Source of the DNA: an uncultured Eubacteriales bacterium | GTDB taxonomy: Bacteria; Bacillota; Clostridia; Christensenellales; Aristaeellaceae | NCBI GenBank assembly: GCA_902764875.1 | Contig: CACWXP010000015.1 | Span: forward strand, 22,794 to 86,793 | Length of the DNA: 64,000 nt | Direction of reading: 5' to 3' | Part shown: one piece after another, positions 52,714 through 60,640 of the stretch | How the letters are laid out: every line of letters begins with the position of its first letter | Position numbering within the stretch: the stretch's first letter is position 1 | Notes under the pieces: model-generated | Seen by the model: only the letters and a program-made list of their open reading frames with translations | Databases searched by the model: none | What the model was told of the DNA's origin: nothing | Translations under genes and position numbers: made by a program

Positions 52714-53313
52714 TTACAGGGCACCGCGGATGAGGGAGAGCAGCTCCTCATAGGTCTCGCAGGCGGGAAGCTCCGGATGATCCTTCTGAATCTGCTCGGT
52801 GGAGCGGAACAGGAATCCGGCTTTGCTGGCCTGGATCATGCCGAGATCGTTGTAGCTGTCGCCGGAGGCGATGGTGTCAAAGCCGATGCTCTGGAGGGCC
52901 TTCACGGTGGTCAGCTTGCTCTGGGGCACGCGGATCCGGTATCCGGTGATCATCCCGTCGGCGCCGACCTCCAGCTCGTTGCAGAAGATGGCGGGCCAAC
53001 CGAGCTTCTCCATGAGGGGAGAAGCAAACTGGGTGAAAGTGTCGGAGAGGATCAGCACCTGGGTTTCACTGCGGAGCGTGTCCAGGAACTCCTTTGCGCC
53101 GGGCATGGGATCGATGGTGGCGATGGTGCGCTGGATATCCTTCAGGCCCAGGTTGTGCTCCCGGAGAATGTTCAGACGGAAGCGCATCAGCTTGTCGTAA
53201 TCCGGCTCGTCGCGGGTGGTGCGGCGCAGCTCCGGAATGCCGCTGGCTTCGGAAAAGGCAATCCAGATTTCGGGAACGAGAACTCCTTCCAGGTCCAGGC
53301 AAACGATATTCAT
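52714..53313 (-). CDS. thrH: ThrH-type phosphoserine phosphatase / homoserine phosphotransferase
   Basis: 199-residue HAD-fold enzyme. Motif I is CLDLEGVLVPEIW (D-L-E in place of the usual D-x-D, which is the ThrH hallmark), followed by TTRDEPDYDKLM, motif II VLILSDTFTQFA, and motif IV ASGDSYNDLGM. ThrH dephosphorylates phosphoserine and can pass the phosphate to homoserine. Start ATG 53313 with AAAGGA upstream; a longer frame to 53484 has no support. Confidence 0.88.
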   Translation of the reverse strand: MNIVCLDLEGVLVPEIWIAFSEASGIPELRRTTRDEPDYDKLMRFRLNILREHNLGLKDIQRTIATIDPMPGAKEFLDTLRSETQVLILSDTFTQFASPLMEKLGWPAIFCNELEVGADGMITGYRIRVPQSKLTTVKALQSIGFDTIASGDSYNDLGMIQASKAGFLFRSTEQIQKDHPELPACETYEELLSLIRGAL

Positions 53314-53448
53314 GGTCAAAATCCTTTCTTCGCCGCAAACCGGGATCGTGCGGCGGATATTGTATCCAAATTCTGCCGCAAAACGGGAACGCGCGGCGGA
53401 CACTGTATCCAAGGGAGAATGGTACCACATGCCCCCATGAGCGTCAAG

Positions 53449-53474
53449 AAAAAAACGCCCCCGCGAAGCGGGAG
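53449..53474 (-). terminator. Terminator of the rubredoxin gene
   Basis: On the minus strand GCTCCCGC, TTCG loop, GCGGGGGC-like arm, then seven T. It is immediately downstream of the rubredoxin stop codon. Confidence 0.75.
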
Positions 53475-53489
53475 CGGATCTCACCGGGA

Positions 53490-53642
53490 TCAGGCCGGGG
53501 TGAACGCGTCTTTACCCAGACCGCAGACGGGGCATACCCAGTCGTCCGGGATGTCTTCGAACGCGGTGCCGGGGGCGATGCCGCTGTCCGGATCGCCGGC
53601 TTCGGGATCATAGATATAACCGCAGGGGCATTCGTACTTCAT
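53490..53642 (-). CDS. Rubredoxin with a C-x-C first knuckle
   Basis: 50-residue mononuclear-iron electron carrier. The second iron knuckle is normal ([12 protein letters not shown]) and the body [20 protein letters not shown] is typical. The first knuckle reads [10 protein letters not shown], that is C-x-C-G, one residue short of the usual C-x2-C-G. The ATG has GGAGGAAA upstream. Rubredoxins act in oxygen/superoxide reduction in anaerobes. It is monocistronic, with its own promoter and terminator. Confidence 0.92.
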   Translation of the reverse strand: MKYECPCGYIYDPEAGDPDSGIAPGTAFEDIPDDWVCPVCGLGKDAFTPA

Positions 53643-53695
53643 GACAGTTTCCTCCATTTTATTTCTTTTCGGCCTGACGGCCTGTTTCTGATTCC

Positions 53696-53724
53696 ATCAT
53701 ACAGGGCGGAAGGGTCCCCGTCAA
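53696..53724 (-). promoter_or_regulatory. Rubredoxin promoter
   Basis: On the minus strand TTGACG (53724-53719), 17-base spacer, TATGAT (53701-53696). Close to consensus; the leader is about 50 bases. Confidence 0.8.
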
Positions 53725-53792
53725 GAACAATTTTATCAGAGCCCCGGCTGTGCGGTAACGCGGAATAAAGGCTATACATGAAGAGAACCTTT

Positions 53793-53902
53793 TTTGTCGG
53801 GCAAGGTGTGTTATCCTTACAAAAGAATTTTGCAGCTATCGGGTTCCTTTGTTGGACAAGGTGTGATATCCTTACAGAAAGAGTTTTGCGTCCATCGGGT
53901 TC
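53793..53902 (+). repeat. Two tandem ~55-bp imperfect repeats upstream of the GH2 gene
   Basis: Copy 1 is 53793-53847, copy 2 is 53848-53902/3. Both start TTTGT, share CAAGGTGTG(T/A)TATCCTTACA and end ATCGGGTTC. Most bases are identical. The shared AAGG...TCCTT element is partly palindromic. The pair lies 31 bases before the GH2 start and could be a regulator binding region or a duplicated promoter. Confidence 0.75.
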
Positions 53903-53933
53903 TGCCGGAAGGGACAGGGGAGGATAATTCATT

Positions 53934-56900
53934 ATGAAGAAACTGCTGAACGACAAGTGGGAATTTCTGAAGCTCGCAGAGGGCAGCACGAAGGAAGAGG
54001 CCCTGAGCGCTTCAGACTGGAAGAAGGTGGATCTTCCCCACGACTGGCTGATTTGGCAGCATTGGGATCTTTATGAAACCGCGGACGCCTGGTATCGGCG
54101 GGAACTTTGTTTTGAGAAAATCCCGGAAGTCTGCCTGCTTTATTTTGACGGCGTGTATATGGACTGCGACGTGCTGCTGAACGGGGATGTGATCTGCAGC
54201 CACGCCTACGGATATACGGCTTTTACGGCGGAGCTGACCGGAAAACTGCGACCCGAAGGGAATGAAATTCTGGTGCACATCCGCCACCGGAGCCCCAACA
54301 GCAGATGGTATTCGGGCAGCGGCATCTTCCGGGACGTGTTCCTGCTGGAACTGCCGGAGAACCATCTGGTGCCGGACAGTTTCTATCTGGCGGAAAAGCA
54401 GACCGGGGACGGCTGGGCGCTGACCGTGCGCGCCGAGACCTCCAAAGCGGATGGGGAACTGTTCCGGTGCGCGGTGACGGACGCTTCCGGCCGGGAGATC
54501 GCCCGCGGGGAAACGGAAAGCAAAGACGAAAAAATCGAACTGACCCTGGGCCTGAAGGACGCGGAAACGTGGGATACAGATCATCCGGTGCTGTATACGC
54601 TGCGGTACGCGTTCGGCGAAGAGACGGGCGAAAAACGGTTCGGGCTGCGCACCACAGCGTTTTCGCCTGAGAAGGGATTCCTGCTGAACGGACGGGTTGT
54701 GAAGCTGAAAGGCGTGTGCCTGCACCACGATCTGGGGGCCCTTGGCGCGGCGTTCCATGAAAAAGCCGCCCGGCGGCAGCTGACCCTGATGAAGGAGATG
54801 GGCGTGAACGCGCTGCGGACCTCCCACAATCCGCCGGCGTCCAGGCTGCTGGACCTTTGCGACGAAATGGGCATCCTGGTGGACGACGAAGCCTTCGACA
54901 TGTGGGAGCGGCCGAAGACGGAATACGACTATGCCCGGTTCTTCCCGGCGCACGAGGCGGAGGACGTGGCGAGCTGGGTTCGCCGGGACCGGTGCCATCC
55001 GAGCGTCGTGATGTGGTCCATCGGAAACGAGATTTACGACATGCACGCGGACCTGCGGGGAACGGAAGTGTGCGTGATGCTGATGAACCAGGTTCGGTCC
55101 CACGATCCGGAGGGGCACGCGGCGGTGACCTTCGGATGCAACTATATGCCCTGGGAGGGCGGACAGCGGTGCGCCGAGGCGGTGAAGATCGCCGGATATA
55201 ATTACGGGGAAAAGCTGTATGAGGAGCACCACCGGAAGCATCCGGACTGGGTGATTTACGGAAGTGAAACCGCCAGCGTGCTGAGCAGCCGCGGGATCTA
55301 TCATTTTCCGATTGAAAAGAGCATCATGAGCGAGGCGGATCTGCAGTGCAGCGCCCTTGGCAACAGCAACACCAGCTGGGGGGCCACGGATCTGCGGAAA
55401 ATGATCGTGGACGACCTGCAGTGCTCCTTCAGTATGGGGCAGTTCATCTGGAGCGGGATCGACTATATCGGCGAGCCGACGCCTTACCAGACCCGGAGCT
55501 GCTATTTCGGTCAGGCGGACACCGCCTGCTTCCCGAAGGATCCTTACTGGCTGTTCCAAAGCCTGTGGAGTGAAAAGAAGGTGCTGCACATCGGCGTTAC
55601 GTGGGACTGGAACCCGGGGCAGATGATCGACGTTCCGGTGATGACGAACTACGGCCGGGTGGAACTGCTGGTGAACGGCAGGTCCATGGGCGTGCGGGAA
55701 GTGCGGCAGGACGACGCGGAGCAATGCCTGCCGGTGTGGAAGATTCCCTTTGAAGCCGGGGAACTGCGGGCCCGGGCACTGGACGGGGACGGGAACATCC
55801 TGCAGGAGGACGCCCGGCTGACGCCCGGTGAAACGGCCCGGCTTCTGCTGACCGCGGAGGACGAAACGCTGCGGGGCGACGGGCACGACCTGGCTTTCAT
55901 TACGGTGCAGGCGGAGGATGGGGACGGCAACCCGGTCGATAACGCCCGGGACCGGGTTCGGATCACGGTGCGCGGCGGCGCCTACCTGATCGGCACGGAC
56001 AACGGGGATTCCACGGACGAGGACGGATACAAACAGAACTGCCGGAAACTGTTCGGCGGAAAACTGCTGGTGATGATCGCTTCCGACGGCACGGCGGAGG
56101 ACGCGGTGATCACGGCGGAGAGCACGGCGGGAATCCGGGCGGAGCTGCGTCTGCCGGTGATCCCGGCGGAGAAGATCCCCGGGACCTCCTGCCTCGAGCG
56201 GATTCCGGAAGAGGCATTGGACAGAAAGATTCCGGTGCGGAAGATTGAGATCTGCGCCGAAGAAAACACGGCGCTGACGAAAACGCATCCGGCATGCTGT
56301 TTCCGCTGGAAGCAGCTGCCTGAAAACGCGGAGGGAGCGCCGGTGCGCTGGCAGGTGACGAACGACCTGGGCATTGAGACGCCTTTCGCCGCGGCGCAGG
56401 CCGAAGACGACCGGGTGACGGTGACGGCGAGCGGGGACGGGCATTACTGCCTGCGGGCGCTGGGCGGAAACACGAAAGATCATCCGGAAATCATCAGCCA
56501 GATCGAATTCACGGCGGAAGGGCTGGGCAATCCAGCGCTGGATCCTTATCAGTTCGTCAGCGCGGGTCTGTACGACCTGCACGACGGCGATATCGGCACC
56601 GGCAATGAAAAGGGCATCGCCTTTGCCAGGGACGGCGAAAGCATGGCCGGATTCAGCCGGGTGGACTTCGGAAAAGCCGGATCGGATACGCTGATCCTGC
56701 CGATCTTCGCGCTGGACGGCGCGCCCTATGAGATTGAACTGTTTGACGGGGATCCGCGGACAGACGGACGGCGGATCACGGTGCTTCATTATGAAAAACC
56801 GAGCCAATGGAATGTCTATCAGGAAGAAACCTACCGCCTGCCGGAACGGCTGACCGGGCTGCACTGCCTGTGTTTCCGGATGCGGGAAAAGGTGCATATG

Positions 56901-57293
56901 AAAGGCTTCCGGTTTGAACGGCAGAGCAGAGCTTTTGCTGAGCTGAAAGCGGGAGAGGCGGATACGGTTTATGGCGATTCCTTCCGCAGGGACGGGACGG
57001 CCGTCCGGGACATCGGAAACAACGTGTCGCTGGATTTCGGGGAGATGGATTTCGGCGATGTGACTGCATGCCGCCTGGTGATCCGCGGAAGGACGGATCT
57101 GGAGACCAACGCGATTACCCTGCGGATCCGGAACGAGCAGGGCGAAGAAACGACGGAAGTTGCGGATTTCCGCGGAAACGGCGGGGCGGAGCAGGTGTTC
57201 CCGGTGCGCACCCCCGGCGGGCTGTGCAGCGTGACCTTTGTGTTCCTGCCCGGCAGCGCGTTTGACTTCGAGGCCTTCCGGTTTGAAGAGTGA
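53934..57293 (+). CDS. GH2 beta-galactosidase-like enzyme with C-terminal accessory domains
   Basis: 1119 residues, no signal peptide. N-terminal jelly roll (WKKVDLPHDWLIW, AWYRRELCF, NSRWYSGSGIFRDVFL), Ig-like domain, then the TIM barrel with NALRTSHNPPASRLLDLCDE, the acid/base in SIGNEIYDM (about 363) and nucleophile in VIYGSETASV (about 444). After the barrel come an Ig-like DUF4982-type domain and a galactose-binding-like C-terminal module (about 850-1119). The substrate is probably a beta-galactoside, beta-glucuronide being possible within GH2. GGGAGG precedes the ATG. Confidence 0.9.
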   Translation: MKKLLNDKWEFLKLAEGSTKEEALSASDWKKVDLPHDWLIWQHWDLYETADAWYRRELCFEKIPEVCLLYFDGVYMDCDVLLNGDVICSHAYGYTAFTAELTGKLRPEGNEILVHIRHRSPNSRWYSGSGIFRDVFLLELPENHLVPDSFYLAEKQTGDGWALTVRAETSKADGELFRCAVTDASGREIARGETESKDEKIELTLGLKDAETWDTDHPVLYTLRYAFGEETGEKRFGLRTTAFSPEKGFLLNGRVVKLKGVCLHHDLGALGAAFHEKAARRQLTLMKEMGVNALRTSHNPPASRLLDLCDEMGILVDDEAFDMWERPKTEYDYARFFPAHEAEDVASWVRRDRCHPSVVMWSIGNEIYDMHADLRGTEVCVMLMNQVRSHDPEGHAAVTFGCNYMPWEGGQRCAEAVKIAGYNYGEKLYEEHHRKHPDWVIYGSETASVLSSRGIYHFPIEKSIMSEADLQCSALGNSNTSWGATDLRKMIVDDLQCSFSMGQFIWSGIDYIGEPTPYQTRSCYFGQADTACFPKDPYWLFQSLWSEKKVLHIGVTWDWNPGQMIDVPVMTNYGRVELLVNGRSMGVREVRQDDAEQCLPVWKIPFEAGELRARALDGDGNILQEDARLTPGETARLLLTAEDETLRGDGHDLAFITVQAEDGDGNPVDNARDRVRITVRGGAYLIGTDNGDSTDEDGYKQNCRKLFGGKLLVMIASDGTAEDAVITAESTAGIRAELRLPVIPAEKIPGTSCLERIPEEALDRKIPVRKIEICAEENTALTKTHPACCFRWKQLPENAEGAPVRWQVTNDLGIETPFAAAQAEDDRVTVTASGDGHYCLRALGGNTKDHPEIISQIEFTAEGLGNPALDPYQFVSAGLYDLHDGDIGTGNEKGIAFARDGESMAGFSRVDFGKAGSDTLILPIFALDGAPYEIELFDGDPRTDGRRITVLHYEKPSQWNVYQEETYRLPERLTGLHCLCFRMREKVHMKGFRFERQSRAFAELKAGEADTVYGDSFRRDGTAVRDIGNNVSLDFGEMDFGDVTACRLVIRGRTDLETNAITLRIRNEQGEETTEVADFRGNGGAEQVFPVRTPGGLCSVTFVFLPGSAFDFEAFRFEE

Positions 57294-57314
57294 GAAAGCC
57301 GATCAACGCCGGAT

Positions 57315-57340
57315 GAAAAAACGCTGCCGCAGCAGCGTTT
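57315..57340 (-). terminator. Terminator of the Met-rich microprotein gene
   Basis: AAACGCTGC, CGC loop, AGCAGCGTTT; on the minus strand it ends in six T. It lies 16 bases past the microprotein stop and also 22 bases past the GH2 stop on the other strand. Confidence 0.75.
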
Positions 57341-57356
57341 CCAACGCGGAACCGGA

Positions 57357-57503
57357 TTACTTTTTCCGGCCGAACAGACGATGAATGATCCCTTTGGAAC
57401 CGGAGCGCATGCCGCTGTTCAGGGGATTGCGGAGTTCCGCGGCGCCGGCGTCTTCGGCCATCATGGTTGCCATATTCATTGAAGTCATCATCATGTTCAT
57501 CAT
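57357..57503 (-). CDS. Met-rich 48-residue microprotein
   Basis: Small protein whose first 15 residues include nine methionines (MMNMMMTSMNMATMM), followed by an acidic-to-basic tail ending IIHRLFGRKK. GGAGG lies eight bases before ATG 57503; longer starts exist but lack that spacing. It has a promoter divergent from the AraC gene and a good terminator, so it is probably real. I recognise no family. Met-rich peptides can bind copper(I), but that is only a possibility. Confidence 0.55.
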   Translation of the reverse strand: MMNMMMTSMNMATMMAEDAGAAELRNPLNSGMRSGSKGIIHRLFGRKK

Positions 57504-57556
57504 TTTCATTGCCTCCTTCAGTTTCATTGTCTGCAGGTTTCCTGCTCCTGTGCGGG

Positions 57557-57589
57557 TTGACGTCTTTCGCAACTCGCACTATAATAATA
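57557..57589. promoter_or_regulatory. Overlapping divergent promoters
   Basis: Plus strand: TTGACG (57557-57562), 17 bases, TATAAT (57580-57585), for the AraC gene. Minus strand: TATTAT (57589-57584) with TTGTTT 17 bases upstream of it, for the microprotein gene. The -10 boxes overlap, so the two genes should compete or be co-regulated. Confidence 0.65.
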
Positions 57590-57617
57590 TTCACAAACAA
57601 GGAAGGAAACAACCAGA

Positions 57618-58586
57618 ATGGCGACTGATACTATCAAAATATCGTCAACTTCGAAAGACATCCGCATCTCGGACGTCATTATCAGCGGAACCACACAGGA
57701 GGAGCGGGACACGCGAAAAAATCCGCTGCTGCCTTACCGCGGTTTCGTTTACGACCGGCAGGGCGTTCCCGGCGGCGTTTTCCCATGGCACTGGCATGAC
57801 GAGGTGGAATGCTTCAGCATTCGCAACGGTTCCATGTATTACGGCATTCCCGGAGAAGAGATCATTTTTCACGAAGGGGACGTAGGGTTCCTGAACTCGG
57901 GCGTTCTCCATATGACCCAGGGAGCGAACGAATTTTCCTTCAAACAGCAGAATCACATTTTTTCTCCGGACCTGATCTGCGGCGACCGGAACAGCCCGCT
58001 GGGCATGAAATACGTCATGCCGCTGATTTCAAACAAAAGCGCCCGGCTGCTTCGCGTCGAAGCAGCGGATCCGCTCTCGGAAAAGCTGAGGGGCTGGATG
58101 GAGGAAGCCAACCGGGCCCGGGAAGCCGGTGACCCGGGTTATGAACTGACGATCCGTGCGTGTATGACCCAAATCTGGCTTACTTTTCTGAAAATTATGC
58201 CGCCTGTCGGTGAAAGGATCGCTTCGGCGGACGGCGAACGCCTGATGGCCATGCTGAACTGGATCCACGCGAATTATGACCGGAAAGTCTCTCTTGATGA
58301 AATCGCCGCCGCTGCGCATATCAGCGCGAAGGAATGCGAAAGATGCTTCCAGCGCCAGATCCGCACGCTTCCTTTTGATTATCTCATGGATTACCGGCTG
58401 GAAAAAGCCCGCCAGTTTCTGGAAGGCGATCATCTGTCCGTCACGGAAATCACCATGCGATGCGGGTTTGGAAGCACCAGCTATTTCGGCGCCTGTTTCC
58501 GACGGAAATACGGGATGTCGCCCCGCGAGTACCGGCAGCGTATCTTTGACGGAGAGAAGCAAAAGCGACAGGAGTTTTCATCATGA
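57618..58586 (+). CDS. AraC-family regulator with cupin sensor domain
   Basis: 322 residues. The N-terminal cupin (FPWHWHDEVECFSIRNG, EGDVGFLNSGVLHMTQ, about 50-105) should bind a small ligand, commonly a sugar. The C-terminal pair of HTH motifs (about 215-315) includes KVSLDEIAAAAHISAKECER and VTEITMRCGFGSTSYFGACF followed by FRRKYGMSPREYRQR. It is adjacent to the GH2 gene and may control it. AAGGAAGG is upstream. Confidence 0.88.
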   Translation: MATDTIKISSTSKDIRISDVIISGTTQEERDTRKNPLLPYRGFVYDRQGVPGGVFPWHWHDEVECFSIRNGSMYYGIPGEEIIFHEGDVGFLNSGVLHMTQGANEFSFKQQNHIFSPDLICGDRNSPLGMKYVMPLISNKSARLLRVEAADPLSEKLRGWMEEANRAREAGDPGYELTIRACMTQIWLTFLKIMPPVGERIASADGERLMAMLNWIHANYDRKVSLDEIAAAAHISAKECERCFQRQIRTLPFDYLMDYRLEKARQFLEGDHLSVTEITMRCGFGSTSYFGACFRRKYGMSPREYRQRIFDGEKQKRQEFSS

Positions 58587-58675
58587 AAATATATATTGCT
58601 GCTCCGCTGTTTTCGGAAGGCGAACGGGCGTTTAATGAAAAGGTGGATGCTTGCGGATTTGCCCGCCGAGATTGA
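58583..58675 (+). pseudogene. N-terminal fragment of a nucleoside 2-deoxyribosyltransferase
   Basis: ATG 58583 overlaps the AraC stop (ATGA). The 30-residue frame begins MKIYIAAPLFSEGERAFNEK, the family start, and then runs into a stop after VDACGFARRD. The rest of the enzyme (about 130 residues, including the catalytic glutamate) is missing. A following open stretch in another frame (MLADLPAEIEGMPVRKYLET) appears to belong to something else. Confidence 0.6.
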
Positions 58676-58808
58676 AGGAATGCCGGTGCGGAAGTATCTG
58701 GAGACCGATTCTGAAACAAGGATATTTCCCTGAAACGAGTTTGTTCCCCTTTACAGGGCAATAAATTTGCGCCGGAGGGACGGGATACTGCAGAAGGAGG
58801 CGACTGCC

Positions 58809-59017
58809 ATGACGGACGAAATGAATTGGACGAAATCAGGTCGATCGCCAATCCGATTGCGCGAAGGTATAATATTGCCGCACTATATCTCTTTGGCTCC
58901 TATGCACGAGGAGAAGCTACTGCTCAGAGTGATCTTGATTTCAGGGTGGATCGCGGAAAAATGACCGATTTTCTGGAGCAGATCAAACCGGAGGAGGTAC
59001 TGATCTATGCCAGCTGA
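58809..59017 (+). pseudogene. Decayed MntA-type nucleotidyltransferase antitoxin
   Basis: ATG 58809 has an AAGGAGG site, but a one-base loss after five codons shifts the frame. The other frame then reads LDEIRSIANPIARRYNIAAL, LFGSYARGEATAQSDLDFRV, the GSxARG-x5-SDLD nucleotidyltransferase motif. After VDRGK the middle of the protein is missing and the end FLEQIKPEEVLIYA follows directly, so there is also an internal deletion of roughly 35 codons. Confidence 0.7.
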
Positions 59018-59117
59018 TAATCGGGATCGGGATATTGTTGAACACATCCTGCGGTATTGCGAACAGATCGAGACTGCGCATATCTATGAGCCTGATTTGC
59101 CTATCTTTCTGCCGTGA
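59007..59117 (+). pseudogene. Truncated HepT-type HEPN toxin
   Basis: 36-residue frame beginning MPADNRDRDIVEHILRYCEQ, the normal start of HEPN-family HepT toxins paired with MntA. It stops after IETAHIYEPDLPIFLP; the R-x4-6-H RNase motif near the usual C-terminus is absent. The start overlaps the end of the mntA remnant, as in intact systems. Confidence 0.7.
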
Positions 59118-59184
59118 ACAGTAACGTTACCGGCAAAAATCAGCGTTTTATCGAGAATGAAATCTTTGCTTTTTGCCGATGATT

Positions 59185-59193
59185 TGCTATAAT
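59185..59193 (+). promoter_or_regulatory. Extended -10 promoter of the Fic gene
   Basis: TGCTATAAT (59185-59193): perfect TATAAT with TGn. An ATG at 59192 falls inside it, so the transcript begins after that codon and translation should use GTG 59216. Confidence 0.7.
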
Positions 59194-59215
59194 GTTCCTG
59201 GGAGATGATTTTGCC

Positions 59216-60109
59216 GTGAAGTATTTATCTGTTTCAGAAACAGCAAAGCGCTGGAATCTTTCAGAACGCAGTATCCGCAACTATTGTGCGGAGGGACGCA
59301 TAGAAGGAGCCTTTCTGACCGGTAAGACATGGAATATCCCTGAAGATGCCCTTAAACCGCAACGGGCGAATCAGAAGGATGATATGCCCAAGGATCTGCT
59401 GTCCCGTTTAAGAGTTGAGAAAAAGGCGGCAATCAAGGGCGGGATTTATCACAAGGTTCAAATTGACCTGACATACAATTCGAACCATATAGAAGGAAGC
59501 CGGCTGACGCATGACCAAACCAGGTATATCTTTGAAACAAATACAATCGGATCCGGTGAGAATATTCGTGTTGACGATGTTATCGAAACAGCCAATCATT
59601 TCAGGTGTATTGATCTGATTATTGACAGTGCGTCATATGCACCAAGCGAAAGTTTTATTAAGCAGTTGCACGCGGTTTTAAAAAACGGAACATCTGACTC
59701 CAGACTGAACTGGTTTGCCGTCGGTGATTACAAAAAGATGCCAAATGAGGCTGGAGGGAAGGAAACGGCAGAACCAAAAGAAGTACCGGCGAAAATGAAG
59801 GCTCTTCTTGCGGATTTTCATTCAAAGAAGACTCTGAATTTTGACGATCTCCTGGATTTCCACTGGAGGTTTGAATCCATTCATCCGTTCCAGGATGGTA
59901 ACGGACGCATTGGAAGACTGATTCTGTTCAAAGAATGTCTGAGAAATGGGATTGTGCCATTTATTATTTCGGATGATCTGAAGATGTTTTATTATCGCGG
60001 ATTGCAAAACTGGCCTTCAGAAAAGGGGTATCTGCGGGACACCTGCCTCACTGCTCAGGATCAGTTTAAAAAGATACTGGATTATTTCAGTGTGCCGTAT
60101 TCCGAATAA
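59216..60109 (+). CDS. Fic-domain protein with N-terminal HTH and inhibitory motif
   Basis: 297 residues from GTG 59216 (GGGAG upstream). Residues 1-50 are an excisionase/MerR-like DNA-binding domain (KYLSVSETAKRWNLSERSI, TGKTWNIPEDALKP). Near residue 87, NSNHIEGS matches the (S/T)xxxE(G/N) auto-inhibitory helix of class II Fic proteins. The catalytic loop HPFQDGNGRIGR (about 222-233) is complete. Fic enzymes transfer AMP or related groups to proteins. All active residues are intact, unlike the neighbouring remnants. Confidence 0.88.
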   Translation: MKYLSVSETAKRWNLSERSIRNYCAEGRIEGAFLTGKTWNIPEDALKPQRANQKDDMPKDLLSRLRVEKKAAIKGGIYHKVQIDLTYNSNHIEGSRLTHDQTRYIFETNTIGSGENIRVDDVIETANHFRCIDLIIDSASYAPSESFIKQLHAVLKNGTSDSRLNWFAVGDYKKMPNEAGGKETAEPKEVPAKMKALLADFHSKKTLNFDDLLDFHWRFESIHPFQDGNGRIGRLILFKECLRNGIVPFIISDDLKMFYYRGLQNWPSEKGYLRDTCLTAQDQFKKILDYFSVPYSE

Positions 60110-60238
60110 TGCAGGTTCCGGAGCTTTTTTGCGGAAATATGATAAAGACAAAGCAGAAGGTATTATTAGCAATACAGTGAATTGTCGCTTGCGGAGCGAC
60201 CTTTGTGGGAAACCAATGTGCTATGATGTCATTGCAAG

Positions 60239-60600
60239 GTTGACGCACTGGAAGATCAGGCGGAACTGAAGAACTTTAGCCGTCTGCGGGATCTGGAGAA
60301 GTTCGCCAAAACGCCGGCAGAACAGATCCGGAGCAGCGGATACGTCGTGGATACCCTGGAAGCGGTTGTCTGGGCGCTTATCACGACCAGATCCTTTGAG
60401 GAAGCGCTTCTGAAAGTGGTCAATCTCGGGGACGACAGTGACACGACCGGCGCCATCACGGGAGGCCTGGCTGCTCTGTACTATGGCTTTGAAGCGATCC
60501 CGGCTGAATGGGTTGACGCAATCCAGCGGAAGGAATGGATAGAGGCATACTGCACAAAGAAATTATATTCAGAGCAGTTGCGCCGCAATGACATCAACAA
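60239..60600 (+). pseudogene. C-terminal remnant of an ADP-ribosylglycohydrolase
   Basis: The frame opens after a stop near 60226 and reads LEDQAELKNFSRLRDLEKFA, SGYVVDTLEAVVWALITT, then VVNLGDDSDTTGAITGGLAA, the second metal-binding motif (GDDSDTTGA) of DraG-type hydrolases, and WIEAYC at the end. The first half, with the other metal ligands, is missing. The frame has no stop of its own and runs on into the secreted protease gene. Confidence 0.7.
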
Positions 60601-60640
60601 CGCAACCGGGGCGCAAATGATATACGGGAGGGGTAATTTT

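Noticed and set aside
53793-53902. The 55-bp tandem repeat as a CRISPR array
   Set aside because: Only two units, directly adjacent without spacers, and no cas genes in the window.
54012-56897. A 961-codon minus-strand frame opposite the GH2 gene
   Set aside because: Antisense shadow with His/Arg/Pro/Gln-rich composition and no ribosome site.
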